Origin: Geopsychrobacter sp.
GTDB taxonomy: Bacteria; Desulfobacterota; Desulfuromonadia; Desulfuromonadales; Geopsychrobacteraceae
Length of the DNA: 7,284 bases
Assembly: GCA_021647445.1 (NCBI GenBank)
Contig: JAKIUS010000078.1
Location: 1 to 7,284 of the forward strand
Reading direction: 5' to 3'
This document shows positions 1 to 6,381 of this stretch, piece by piece (position 1 is the first letter of the stretch; each line of letters opens with the position of its first letter). Both the position numbers and the translations under genes were made by a program. The notes under the pieces were generated by a model, which searched no databases, had not been told where the DNA came from, and saw only the letters and a list, made by a program, of their open reading frames with translations.

Positions 1-1
1 G

Positions 2-1336
2 CGAGAACTCAGGGCCATAACCTTGTGCAAGGATACAAAGCTACGGCTACTCCTACAGGAGAGGCTGGAGGCGTGCGGTGCCAACGCCTCGCCCTGTGAA
101 GACGAAGGGCATTTTCTATCCCTCCTCAAGCAGGGCAATTTCGACGTTGCACTGACGGTCTTTGGCAGACACGAGGCAGATCTCAAATTCGTGTTGGGGC
201 TGTGTGAAGCCCATCCTGCTCTACCCATCCTCGTCCTGGCCATTGAGTGTTCCATCGAGGACGCGGTAAAGATCATGCAGGCAGGGGCAGAAGACTTGAT
301 CCTGGAACCATGGGATGAGGACACCATAAAGGGTGCCCTCGAGCGTGCATCCCTAAACTTCCCCTTGCGCAAAAGGCGCATTGGAGCCAGGCGACGGAAA
401 AAGGACAGGGAGATTATTTGTAAGAGCCCTTCCATGTTGAAACTCCTTGAGATTGCAAGGAATGTCGCCCCGAGCAAGGCCTCGGTCCTCATCCAGGGAG
501 AAAGTGGTACAGGCAAGGAATTGTTGGCACGCTACATCCATCAAGAGAGCGACCGCAGTGGTGGCCCATTTGTGGCCATAAACTGTGCCTCCCTCCCAGA
601 CACGTTGCTAGAGAGTGAACTCTTTGGCCATCTCAAAGGTTCATTTACCGGCGCGATAAAAGATCGCAAGGGAAAGTTTAGCCTGGCCGATGGCGGAACC
701 CTGTTTCTCGATGAAATTGGCGAGCTGCCGATCGATTTACAACCTAAGTTGTTGCGCGCTCTGCAGGAGCAGGCCTTTGAGCCGGTCGGTGGGACCACTG
801 AGCGGGTCGATGTGCGGGTCGTCGCTGCGACCAATCGTGACCTCGAGGCGGCTATGCTGAACGGAGAATTCCGCGAAGATCTCTATTATCGACTGGCGGT
901 CGTGCCGATAGAACTACCGCCGCTGCGCGAACGGAGAGATGATATCCCGTTGCTGCTCGATTTTTTTCTGCAGAAACATCATGCCGATGTCGGGGTTTGC
1001 TTTTCCCCGGCAGTGTTGGCACATCTGCAAAGCTACGCTTGGCCGGGCAATGTCCGTGAGCTGGAGAATGTCGTCGAGCAGATGCTGATCCTGCGTCAGG
1101 ATGATTGTTTGCGGATCGATGATTTGCCGGCCCGGATCAGTCGCAAGAGCACCATGAGTCACGCAGTTCTCAATCTGCCCGATGAAGGTTATTCCCTGGA
1201 GGACCTGGAACAGGAGGCGGTGACCCAGGCCTTGCAGCGTTGTAGCTGGAATAAGTCGAAAGCGGCTGAATTTTTACGGATTCCGCGCCATACCTTGCTT
1301 TATCGGTTGGAAAAATATGACATCCGTCAAAACTAA
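2..1336 (+). CDS. Sigma-54-dependent transcriptional activator with degenerate receiver domain (5' partial)
   Basis: An NtrC-type activator that would remodel sigma-54 RNA polymerase in the cytoplasm. Residues are numbered from a TTG codon at 23. Residues 1-108 resemble a response-regulator receiver, 134-370 are the AAA+ domain, and 390-434 are a Fis-type helix-turn-helix. Visible motifs are Walker A GESGTGKE (159-166), the sigma-54 contact loop GSFTGA (206-211, normally GAFTGA), Walker B GGTLFLDE (224-231), the FREDLYYRL stretch (283-291) and WPGNVRELENVV (340-351). The receiver lacks its chemistry: V46 sits where the phosphorylated Asp belongs, A73 replaces the Thr/Ser, and E95 replaces the Lys. 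The frame stays open to the left edge, and the first receiver strand (RELRAITL) reads through before the TTG, so the true start is probably just outside the window. The next gene overlaps its last 20 bases. Its targets are unknown. The family is certain; the start is not. Confidence 0.93.
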   Translation, partial: RELRAITLCKDTKLRLLLQERLEACGANASPCEDEGHFLSLLKQGNFDVALTVFGRHEADLKFVLGLCEAHPALPILVLAIECSIEDAVKIMQAGAEDLILEPWDEDTIKGALERASLNFPLRKRRIGARRRKKDREIICKSPSMLKLLEIARNVAPSKASVLIQGESGTGKELLARYIHQESDRSGGPFVAINCASLPDTLLESELFGHLKGSFTGAIKDRKGKFSLADGGTLFLDEIGELPIDLQPKLLRALQEQAFEPVGGTTERVDVRVVAATNRDLEAAMLNGEFREDLYYRLAVVPIELPPLRERRDDIPLLLDFFLQKHHADVGVCFSPAVLAHLQSYAWPGNVRELENVVEQMLILRQDDCLRIDDLPARISRKSTMSHAVLNLPDEGYSLEDLEQEAVTQALQRCSWNKSKAAEFLRIPRHTLLYRLEKYDIRQN

Positions 1337-1523
1337 CCTTCTGTTGCTCTTGATTCTGTTGATGCTGGCATCAACAGATCTCGCGGCCGAATGCGAGACC
1401 CCGATCGTCAAAGCAGGTTGCAAAGTCAGACACCTGATGGCGACATTGATCGAGCATGAGCCCTTGACTTTTCTGGTAGTGCGTGACAATCGTGGTTATC
1501 TTTTGCAGTTGCCACAGGATTAA
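1317..1523 (+). CDS. Small exported protein with two cysteines, unknown function
   Basis: A 68-residue protein I do not recognise. Residues 5-24 form a signal peptide: a Lys, a long Leu-rich core, then a probable signal peptidase I site after LAA (22-24). No lipobox is present, so it is not an obvious lipoprotein. The mature part would be about 44 residues with C26 and C35, followed by a segment ending YLLQLPQD. The ATG overlaps the end of the regulator gene by 20 bases, and its stop codon overlaps the AAGGA ribosome site of the tlpA-like gene. It therefore looks co-translated with its neighbours. Its place directly before a thiol reductase and CcdA suggests that the two cysteines may be a substrate of that pathway, which is inference. 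The clean signal peptide and tight packing argue that it is real. A weak ribosome site (GG at 1309-1310) is the main reservation. Confidence 0.72.
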   Translation: MTSVKTNLLLLLILLMLASTDLAAECETPIVKAGCKVRHLMATLIEHEPLTFLVVRDNRGYLLQLPQD

Positions 1524-1534
1524 GGACTCCCTGC

Positions 1535-2053
1535 ATGAAAAAACTTCTTCTACTCCTGTTCCTTTGTTTCCCTCTTCCTGCTCTGGCGGGCAGTGATCGG
1601 CCACAAGTAACACCTCAGTTGGTCACGGCCGGGCGCATGGCACCCGATTTTACCCTCGAAAATATGCAGGGTGAGAACGTGACCCTGTCACAGTTTCGCG
1701 GCAAGGTTGTCATCGTCAATTTCTGGGCGACCTGGTGTCCGCCCTGTCGGCGTGAAATGCCTTCTATGGAAGTGCTACACCAGACCTTCAAAGATGATGA
1801 TCTGGTTCTCCTGGCGATCAACGTAGAGAACGGGGGCCGTGGTGTGGTGAGCGGATTCCTTAAAGAGTCACCGTACAGCTTTCCGATTCTTTTAGACAGT
1901 CAGGCCGAGGTGCAAAAACTCTATGGAGTTTTTCAGTTTCCTGAATCTTTTATCGTCGATCGAAACGGCCTGGTGGTGAAGAAGGTTATCGGCGCCGTTC
2001 CTTGGATGGGTGGCGACATCTACAACCTGCTCCATTTTATGCTGAAAGGCTGA
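1535..2053 (+). CDS. Periplasmic TlpA/ResA-family thiol:disulfide oxidoreductase
   Basis: A 172-residue exported thioredoxin-fold protein. Residues 1-18 are a signal peptide ending PALA. The AhpC/TSA-Redoxin fold begins at about residue 34 (APDFTLENMQG), with the active site WCPPC at 67-71 (C68, C71) and the cis-proline loop QFPESF with P136, followed by IVDRNG. FPESF resembles the CcmG/ResA loop, so the usual role would be reducing periplasmic disulfides, for example in apocytochrome c before haem attachment. AAGGA at 1522-1526 sits 8 bases before the ATG and fixes the start. The ccdA gene follows after 6 bases, which supplies the expected electron donor across the inner membrane. The TlpA, ResA and CcmG subfamilies cannot be separated here, so no symbol is given. 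C11 lies in the signal peptide and does not form a lipobox. Confidence 0.93.
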   Translation: MKKLLLLLFLCFPLPALAGSDRPQVTPQLVTAGRMAPDFTLENMQGENVTLSQFRGKVVIVNFWATWCPPCRREMPSMEVLHQTFKDDDLVLLAINVENGGRGVVSGFLKESPYSFPILLDSQAEVQKLYGVFQFPESFIVDRNGLVVKKVIGAVPWMGGDIYNLLHFMLKG

Positions 2054-2059
2054 CAAGCT

Positions 2060-2812
2060 ATGCAGGCTGCTGCCGATATCACCCTTTGGGTGGCTTTTTA
2101 CGCCGGGATTCTCTCCTTTTTCTCGCCCTGTGTCCTGCCGCTTATCCCGAGTTATCTGACTTATATCTCCGGACTCTCCTTCGGTGAAATCAGTGATGCC
2201 CATGCCGGGGCCAAGGTTCGAATGACAATTCTGGCTCATTCGTTGGTATTTATTCTCGGCTTTTCGTTGGTCTTTATTTCGTTGGGCGCGCTGGCCGGTC
2301 TGGCTTCGTCTAGTTTTCAACTGTATATGCGTGAGGGGTTGGGTTGGTTGCAGAAGATCGGCGGAGTGCTCATTTTTCTGTTCGGTATCCATTTAAGCGG
2401 TCTGTTTCACGTCGTAGTGTTGCTCGGTGAGCATCGCTTTCACTTGCGGGCCAAACCCTCTGGGTTTGTCGGTACGTTGATCGTCGGTATCGCCTTTGCG
2501 GCCGGTTGGACCCCCTGTATCGGACCGATATTGGGGGCCATTTTAGCCATTGCGGCCAGCAGTTCAGGTGGTGCAGGGCGGGGTGTTTTGTTGCTGGCGG
2601 TCTATTCTGCCGGATTGGGTGTGCCGTTTCTGATTGCCGGTGGTCTGTTCAACTGGTTTCTCAATTTCTTCGATCGTTTCAAAAAGCATATCCGTTTGGT
2701 CGAAATTTTTACCGGTCTGTTGCTGATGGTCGTCGGCGGACTGCTTTTCTTTGACCTGTTCGGTCGTATGAGTGGCTTTCTTTACCGTTACCTTCCCGCC
2801 TCTTTTGGTTGA
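2060..2812 (+). CDS. ccdA: Cytochrome c biogenesis protein CcdA (transmembrane thiol electron carrier)
   Basis: A 250-residue inner-membrane protein of the CcdA/DsbD-core family. It passes reducing equivalents from cytoplasmic thioredoxin to periplasmic thiol proteins. About six membrane segments are visible, near residues 8-35, 57-82, 98-122, 136-165, 176-200 and 213-235. Both signature cysteine-proline motifs are present: FFSPCVLPLIPSY with C24 and GWTPCIGPIL with C153, in the usual positions of helices 1 and 4. AAAGG (2045-2049) lies 10 bases before the ATG, and the gap from the thioredoxin-like gene is 6 bases, so the two are almost certainly one unit. The length is usual for stand-alone CcdA. 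The most likely partner is the TlpA-like protein just upstream. Whether the end target is cytochrome c or another periplasmic protein is not shown by the sequence. Confidence 0.95.
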   Translation: MQAAADITLWVAFYAGILSFFSPCVLPLIPSYLTYISGLSFGEISDAHAGAKVRMTILAHSLVFILGFSLVFISLGALAGLASSSFQLYMREGLGWLQKIGGVLIFLFGIHLSGLFHVVVLLGEHRFHLRAKPSGFVGTLIVGIAFAAGWTPCIGPILGAILAIAASSSGGAGRGVLLLAVYSAGLGVPFLIAGGLFNWFLNFFDRFKKHIRLVEIFTGLLLMVVGGLLFFDLFGRMSGFLYRYLPASFG

Positions 2813-2835
2813 AAATTCCAAACTGTTCTATTGAT

Positions 2836-2851
2836 GGCTGACGGATCAGCC
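2836..2851 (+). other. Perfect 6-bp inverted repeat (hairpin) between ccdA and the fur promoter
   Basis: GGCTGA (2836-2841) and TCAGCC (2846-2851) are exact reverse complements around a CGGA loop. The hairpin lies 24 bases after the ccdA stop and ends one base before the -35 box of the fur promoter. No T-run follows (the next bases are CTTGACAATG), so it is not a standard intrinsic terminator. It could weakly end ccdA transcripts, or the dyad could be a protein site next to the promoter. Confidence 0.5.
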
Positions 2852-2852
2852 C

Positions 2853-2881
2853 TTGACAATGAGTCTTTCGGGTTGTATTTT
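2853..2881 (+). promoter_or_regulatory. Predicted sigma-70 promoter of the fur-feoB operon
   Basis: An exact TTGACA -35 box at 2853-2858 is followed by a 17-base spacer and TATTTT at 2876-2881 as the -10 box (4 of 6 match to TATAAT). Transcription would start near 2888, about 38 bases before the fur ATG. It sits in the only sizeable gap between the ccdA and fur genes, where a new transcription unit is expected. Confidence 0.65.
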
Positions 2882-2895
2882 GAAATCCGTTTTCA
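2881..2895 (+). promoter_or_regulatory. Candidate operator dyad overlapping the -10 region, possible Fur site
   Basis: TGAAATCCGTTTTCA contains perfect 5-base arms, TGAAA and TTTCA, around a 5-base centre. Read as a 7-1-7 Fur box (TGATAAT-N-ATTATCA), its half-sites match at 4 and 5 of 7 positions, which is weak. It overlaps the last base of the -10 box and the likely start point, which is ideal for repression. Autoregulation by the Fur protein encoded next is inference. Confidence 0.35.
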
Positions 2896-2925
2896 TTTTC
2901 TTGTTCTTTTGCAGGGGTTCCAGTT

Positions 2926-3375
2926 ATGAAAAATCAAGAGGAGTTGTTCCTCGACTTTCTAGCGCGCAAACGATTGAAAAATACCAGTCAGCGCATGATC
3001 ATTCTCAAGTCGTTTTTACGACAGAGTTTACATCTGTCGACCGAAGATTTTTATCTGCAATTACGTAAAAAACATCCTGCCATCGGCTATGCAACGGTTC
3101 ATCGAACCCTGAAGCTCTTTGCCGAGTGCGGGATCGCTGCCGAACGGAATTTTGGCGATGGCCAGACGCGATTTGAGGTGAATTACGATAATGAGCACCA
3201 TGATCATCTGGTCTGTACCGGCTGCGGTAAAATTATCGAATTTGAAAACCGGCAGATAGAACAGCTACAGCTCGATGTCGCTCGCACGCACAATTTTTTC
3301 ATCAAAGATCATCGTCTCGAACTCTACGGCTTATGCGCCGCGTGTCACGCGAGTGAAGCTTCATCACTCTCTTAG
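2926..3375 (+). CDS. fur: Fur-family metal-responsive transcriptional regulator
   Basis: A 149-residue cytoplasmic DNA-binding protein of the Fur family, which represses iron uptake genes when loaded with Fe(II). Residues 1-84 are the winged helix, with the recognition region GYATVHRTLKLF at 54-65. Residues 85-141 are the dimer and metal domain. The metal-binding set is complete: HHDH at 91-94, C97-x2-C100 and C137-x2-C140, the last two being the usual structural zinc site, plus downstream H and E residues (E105, H122, H129). The length is normal. H59 stands where most Fur proteins have Tyr (TVYRTL). AGGGG at 2913-2917 lies 8 bases before the ATG. It has its own promoter and is followed after 17 bases by feoB, so an iron-sensing role is much more likely than zinc (Zur) or peroxide (PerR) sensing, although sequence alone does not exclude those. 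Confidence 0.92.
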   Translation: MKNQEELFLDFLARKRLKNTSQRMIILKSFLRQSLHLSTEDFYLQLRKKHPAIGYATVHRTLKLFAECGIAAERNFGDGQTRFEVNYDNEHHDHLVCTGCGKIIEFENRQIEQLQLDVARTHNFFIKDHRLELYGLCAACHASEASSLS

Positions 3376-3392
3376 GGAAAAACCGGAATATT

Positions 3393-5345
3393 ATGTCTGA
3401 AGAATTACCACCGCCCAGAATCGTTCTGGTCGGAAATCCGAACGTCGGCAAAAGCGTTCTGTTCAATGTTTTAACCGGGTCCTACACCACCGTTTCCAAT
3501 TATCCGGGGACTTCGGTTGAAATCTCAAAAGGCCGCTGCCGGATCGACGGACGCAACTACGAGGTGCTCGATACCCCGGGCATGTACTCGCTGATGCCAA
3601 TCACCGACGAGGAGCGGGTGGCGCGGCAGATTTTACTGCAAGGGCAACCGGATGTGCTGTTGCATGTGGTTGATGCGCGCAATATTGAGCGCATGTTGCC
3701 CATGACATTACAGATGATCGAGGCCGGACTACCCTTAATCCTGGTGGTGAATATTCTTGATGAGGCAGAGCGTATCGGTATGAAATTCGATCTGCCACGC
3801 CTGCAGCAGAACCTTGGGATACCGGTGGTTGGCACTGTCATCAAACGGCGTCAGGGTTTGGAGGAGTTACATCAGGCGATTGCCGCCTACCAAGGGCCAA
3901 CAACCGCAGTCGGCCCCTATGCCTCGGATCTCGAAGCCGATATTGAGCGGCTTTCGGGCTTACTAACAGCGGATTACTCCCTGGGCACGCGTTCCACCGC
4001 GATCCTGATGATGCAGAAGGATGTCGAGGTCGAAGAGTTGGTCCGCGCCGAAGAGGGTGAGGGCTTCGCACAGATTGCCCCGGTGCTTCATGCCATTAAG
4101 TTTGCGCGGCGTGCCGACCTTAATCTGCAGATCAGTCTTGAGCGTAAACGTCTGACCCGTGAAATGCTCACTGGGGTTTTGCAACAGGATGAGAATGAGC
4201 GTCCCATGTTTGCGGAGCATTTATCGCGCTGGGCGATGAACCCGATCAGTGGCGTTCCTTTGTTGCTGTTGGTGCTCTATTTTGGCCTCTATCAATTTGT
4301 TGGTAATTTCGGGGCCGGAACCCTGGTCGATTTTCTGGAGGGGAGCCTGTTCGGTAAATATATCAACCCGGCGGTGGTTGGGTTTTTCAATGATTTGACC
4401 GATATCTATTGGTTGCGTGAGCTGCTGGTGGGTGAATATGGCCTTTGGACGCTGGGGTTCCGCTATGCCATTGCCCTGATTCTGCCGATTGTCGGCACCT
4501 TTTTTCTGGTTTTTTCCGTGCTGGAAGATACCGGATATTTCCCGCGTCTTGCGATGCTGGTCGACCGACTGTTCAAGAAGATCGGCCTCTCCGGTCGCGC
4601 GGTGATTCCCATGGTGCTCGGTTTCGGCTGCGATACCATGGCAACCATGGTGACACGCACCCTAGAATCCCGACGCGAAAGGGTGATCGCTACAATTTTA
4701 CTGGCGCTGGCGATTCCTTGTAGCGCCCAACTGGGGGTGATTCTTGGGCTACTGTCAACCGTGCCTGGGGCCTTAAGTGTCTGGTTGTTATCGATTTTGG
4801 GGATTTTTCTTTTCATCGGTTATCTCTCCGCCAAGGTGATGCCGGGAGAAAATCCGGTTTTCTATATGGAGATTCCGCCAATGCGTCTGCCGCAGTTGCG
4901 CAACGTGCTGGTGAAGACCCTGACCCGGATGCAATCCTATTTTCTTGAGATATTGCCGCTCTTTTTGATTGCTTCGGTCATTTTGTGGGCGGGTAAAATG
5001 TCTGGTGTTCTTGATCTGGTGGTCAAGGCCTTTACGCCGGTCGTCACGAGCATTGGCCTGCCTTCGGAAGCGACCGCGGCTTTTATCTTCGGGTTTTTTA
5101 GGCGCGATTTCGGGGCCGCCGGACTCTATGATTTGCAGACTGCCGGTTTGCTTTCGCCGGTGCAGTTAACCGTAGCGGCTGTAACCCTGACCCTGTTTGT
5201 ACCCTGTATTGCCCAGTTCATGATGATGAAAAAGGAACGTGGTTTAAAGGTGGCTGCGGCCATTTTCGTATTTGTCTCGGTGCAGGCTTTTGCGACCGGT
5301 TGGGCGTTGAACCAGTTGTTGTTGGTGACCGGGGTTTTGTCATGA
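3393..5345 (+). CDS. feoB: Ferrous iron transporter FeoB
   Basis: A 650-residue inner-membrane Fe(II) importer with an N-terminal GTP-binding domain. G-motifs are in order: G1 GNPNVGKS (14-21), G2 around T40 (NYPGTSVE), G3 DTPG (60-63), G4 NILD (120-123) and a G5 region near 147-154. A helical, largely charged linker follows (about 175-280), then the membrane part with about eight hydrophobic segments from residue 285. Conserved FeoB features there are GFGCDTMATM (410-419, C413), AIPCSAQLG (440-448, C443) and FFRRDFGAAGLYD (568-580). It is shorter than the roughly 770-residue enterobacterial protein and lacks a cysteine-rich C-terminal tail. The ATG has a modest CCGGAA ribosome site at 3383-3388. 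Its last codons overlap the next gene by 4 bases. No free feoA precedes it; a FeoA domain is encoded two genes downstream. Confidence 0.97.
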   Translation: MSEELPPPRIVLVGNPNVGKSVLFNVLTGSYTTVSNYPGTSVEISKGRCRIDGRNYEVLDTPGMYSLMPITDEERVARQILLQGQPDVLLHVVDARNIERMLPMTLQMIEAGLPLILVVNILDEAERIGMKFDLPRLQQNLGIPVVGTVIKRRQGLEELHQAIAAYQGPTTAVGPYASDLEADIERLSGLLTADYSLGTRSTAILMMQKDVEVEELVRAEEGEGFAQIAPVLHAIKFARRADLNLQISLERKRLTREMLTGVLQQDENERPMFAEHLSRWAMNPISGVPLLLLVLYFGLYQFVGNFGAGTLVDFLEGSLFGKYINPAVVGFFNDLTDIYWLRELLVGEYGLWTLGFRYAIALILPIVGTFFLVFSVLEDTGYFPRLAMLVDRLFKKIGLSGRAVIPMVLGFGCDTMATMVTRTLESRRERVIATILLALAIPCSAQLGVILGLLSTVPGALSVWLLSILGIFLFIGYLSAKVMPGENPVFYMEIPPMRLPQLRNVLVKTLTRMQSYFLEILPLFLIASVILWAGKMSGVLDLVVKAFTPVVTSIGLPSEATAAFIFGFFRRDFGAAGLYDLQTAGLLSPVQLTVAAVTLTLFVPCIAQFMMMKKERGLKVAAAIFVFVSVQAFATGWALNQLLLVTGVLS

Positions 5346-5518
5346 TCTGCGGTTATTGCAGCAAGGAGATCCCCGATAAAGTCGGCCTCAACTCCTGTGG
5401 TGGTTGCGGAAGTCATTGTCGCAAGATACATTGTCCCTACTGTGGTTATGCGAACCCTGCCCCGGGAAAGTTTCTCGGACGTTTGTTGCAACCGAAATCG
5501 AAAAAGGAAGAATCCTGA
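5342..5518 (+). CDS. Seven-cysteine zinc-ribbon-like small protein of the feo operon
   Basis: A 58-residue soluble protein of unknown function. Its cysteines form clustered pairs: C3-x2-C6, C19-x2-C22-x3-C26 and C31-x2-C34, with H25 and H30 close by and a basic, Lys-rich tail (50-56). CGYC and CPYCGY resemble zinc ribbon or rubredoxin knuckles. Such a protein could bind zinc, iron or an Fe-S cluster. The ATG overlaps the feoB stop (ATGA, 4-base overlap), and its own stop overlaps the next ATG (TGATG), so it is embedded in the operon and probably translationally coupled. A longer reading from 5300 would run 42 bases further into feoB and adds nothing conserved. By position it is a candidate FeoB accessory, comparable in place but not in sequence to enterobacterial FeoC. 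That role is inference; its reality as a gene is well supported. Confidence 0.85.
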   Translation: MICGYCSKEIPDKVGLNSCGGCGSHCRKIHCPYCGYANPAPGKFLGRLLQPKSKKEES

Positions 5519-6171
5519 TGGAAAAGCTCTCTCCCCATGCCGAAGAGATTCTGGAATCTTTGTGGATCGCCACAGTTGAAGAGAAGGCGGTTGGTTGCCT
5601 GTTGAGTGACCTGGATCTGGGCCCGGAGGATGAAGCCCTTAACGAACTTGTGCGCCGCGCTTTTGTTGAGAAACGTGGCGATCGACTCTACCTGCGCAAA
5701 GAGGGTCGTCCCGAGGCTGAAATGACCGTGCGACGCCATCGTCTGGCCGAACGTCTGATGATGGATATCCTCGATATTCAGGGTGAAAAGGGCAATGATC
5801 AAGCCTGTGAATTTGAGCACCTACTGCATGAGGGGGTCGATACCAAAATCTGCACCCTGCTCAATCATCCGACCACCTGTCCACACGGTAAGCCGATTCC
5901 TTCGGGAACTTGTTGTGAAGAGGCGCGCAAGAAGGGCGAGGTTGGTGTCGTCCCCCTGACCGAGCTTAAAGCCGGTCAAAAGGGTGAGATTGCCTATCTG
6001 TCGATCGGCGATGGTCTGAAAATGCAGAAATTGATGAGCATGGGTGTATTACCCGGCAACCGCTTAGAGCTGGTCCAGCGTTTTCCGAGTTACGTCTTTA
6101 AGGTCGGCAACAGCCAGTTTGCCGTCGATGATGTGCTGGCACGTGAAATTCACATTCGCAACGAAGGTTGA
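5518..6171 (+). CDS. DtxR-family metal-dependent regulator fused to a FeoA domain
   Basis: A 217-residue protein with a DtxR-like N-terminal half and a FeoA/SH3-like C-terminal domain (about 145-214, VPLTELKAGQKGEI then MGVLPG at 175-180). The dimer and metal helices match DtxR: VRRHRLAERL (71-80), giving H74 and E78, and ACEFEHLL (96-103), giving C97, E100 and H101. By my alignment, the ancillary ligand corresponding to DtxR H98 is N93 and Met10 is E10. CPHGKPIP (121-128) and C132-C133 follow. The winged-helix part is about five residues shorter than in DtxR, and its recognition helix is acidic (GPEDEALNELV, 35-45), so normal DNA binding is doubtful. AAGGAAG (5504-5510) lies 7 bases before the ATG, which fixes the start; an open frame reaching back to 5404 is rejected. 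It may sense iron and regulate, or act as the FeoA partner of FeoB. Confidence 0.9.
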   Translation: MEKLSPHAEEILESLWIATVEEKAVGCLLSDLDLGPEDEALNELVRRAFVEKRGDRLYLRKEGRPEAEMTVRRHRLAERLMMDILDIQGEKGNDQACEFEHLLHEGVDTKICTLLNHPTTCPHGKPIPSGTCCEEARKKGEVGVVPLTELKAGQKGEIAYLSIGDGLKMQKLMSMGVLPGNRLELVQRFPSYVFKVGNSQFAVDDVLAREIHIRNEG

Positions 6172-6174
6172 AAT

Positions 6175-6381
6175 TTGGTAGGAGCGATGATTCCGTTTTT
6201 GGGAGCTTGTGTTCCTGTGGGTGTCGATTTCCGCAAGTCGAAGAGCCTGTTGACCCTCGTGAGTATCGAACGGGAACTTTCCGATGCTCTCGGAATCAAA
6301 GTTGACCTGCTCACCGAAGCAGCCATCAGTCCTCACCTGATTGATCGGATCAAAGCTGAACTCAAGGTTATCTACCAATGA
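6175..6381 (+). pseudogene. Truncated MntA-like nucleotidyltransferase (MNT) antitoxin
   Basis: From about 6220 the translation reads VDFRKSKSLLTLVSIEREL, then LGIKVDLLTEAAISP and HLIDRIKAELKVIY. This is the typical C-terminal half of minimal nucleotidyltransferases paired with HEPN toxins (MntA antitoxins). The intact family is about 100 residues and carries GS...DxD catalytic residues in its first half. Here only about 15 unrelated-looking residues precede VDF, and neither GS nor DxD is present in frame. In another frame, codons near 6193-6204 read V-F-G-S, which could be the remnant of the lost motif, but that is only suggestive. The frame opens just after the DtxR-FeoA stop; TTG at 6175 and ATG at 6187 are possible starts. 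It overlaps the hepT remnant by 4 bases (ATGA), as intact pairs often do. A catalytically dead short product cannot be excluded. Confidence 0.75.

Noticed and set aside
541..834. 97-codon frame on the minus strand inside the sigma-54 activator
   Set aside because: It mirrors the highly conserved AAA+ coding region and has no family features of its own.
1892..2392. 166-codon minus-strand frame across tlpA/ccdA
   Set aside because: It lies antisense to two clear genes and its translation is low-complexity and polar, as expected of the complement of membrane codons.
5300..5341. Longer start for the seven-cysteine protein inside feoB
   Set aside because: It adds 14 residues with no cysteines and a larger overlap with feoB; the ATG in the ATGA overlap is the normal coupled arrangement.
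5404..5517. Longer start for the DtxR-FeoA protein
   Set aside because: It would overlap most of the cysteine-rich gene; the ATG at 5518 has a good ribosome site and matches the DtxR N-terminus.
6131..6160. Sigma-54 promoter starting at TGGCAC before the toxin-antitoxin remnant
   Set aside because: The -12 element (TTGC at the right spacing) is absent; no convincing -24/-12 pair was found before any operon in the window.
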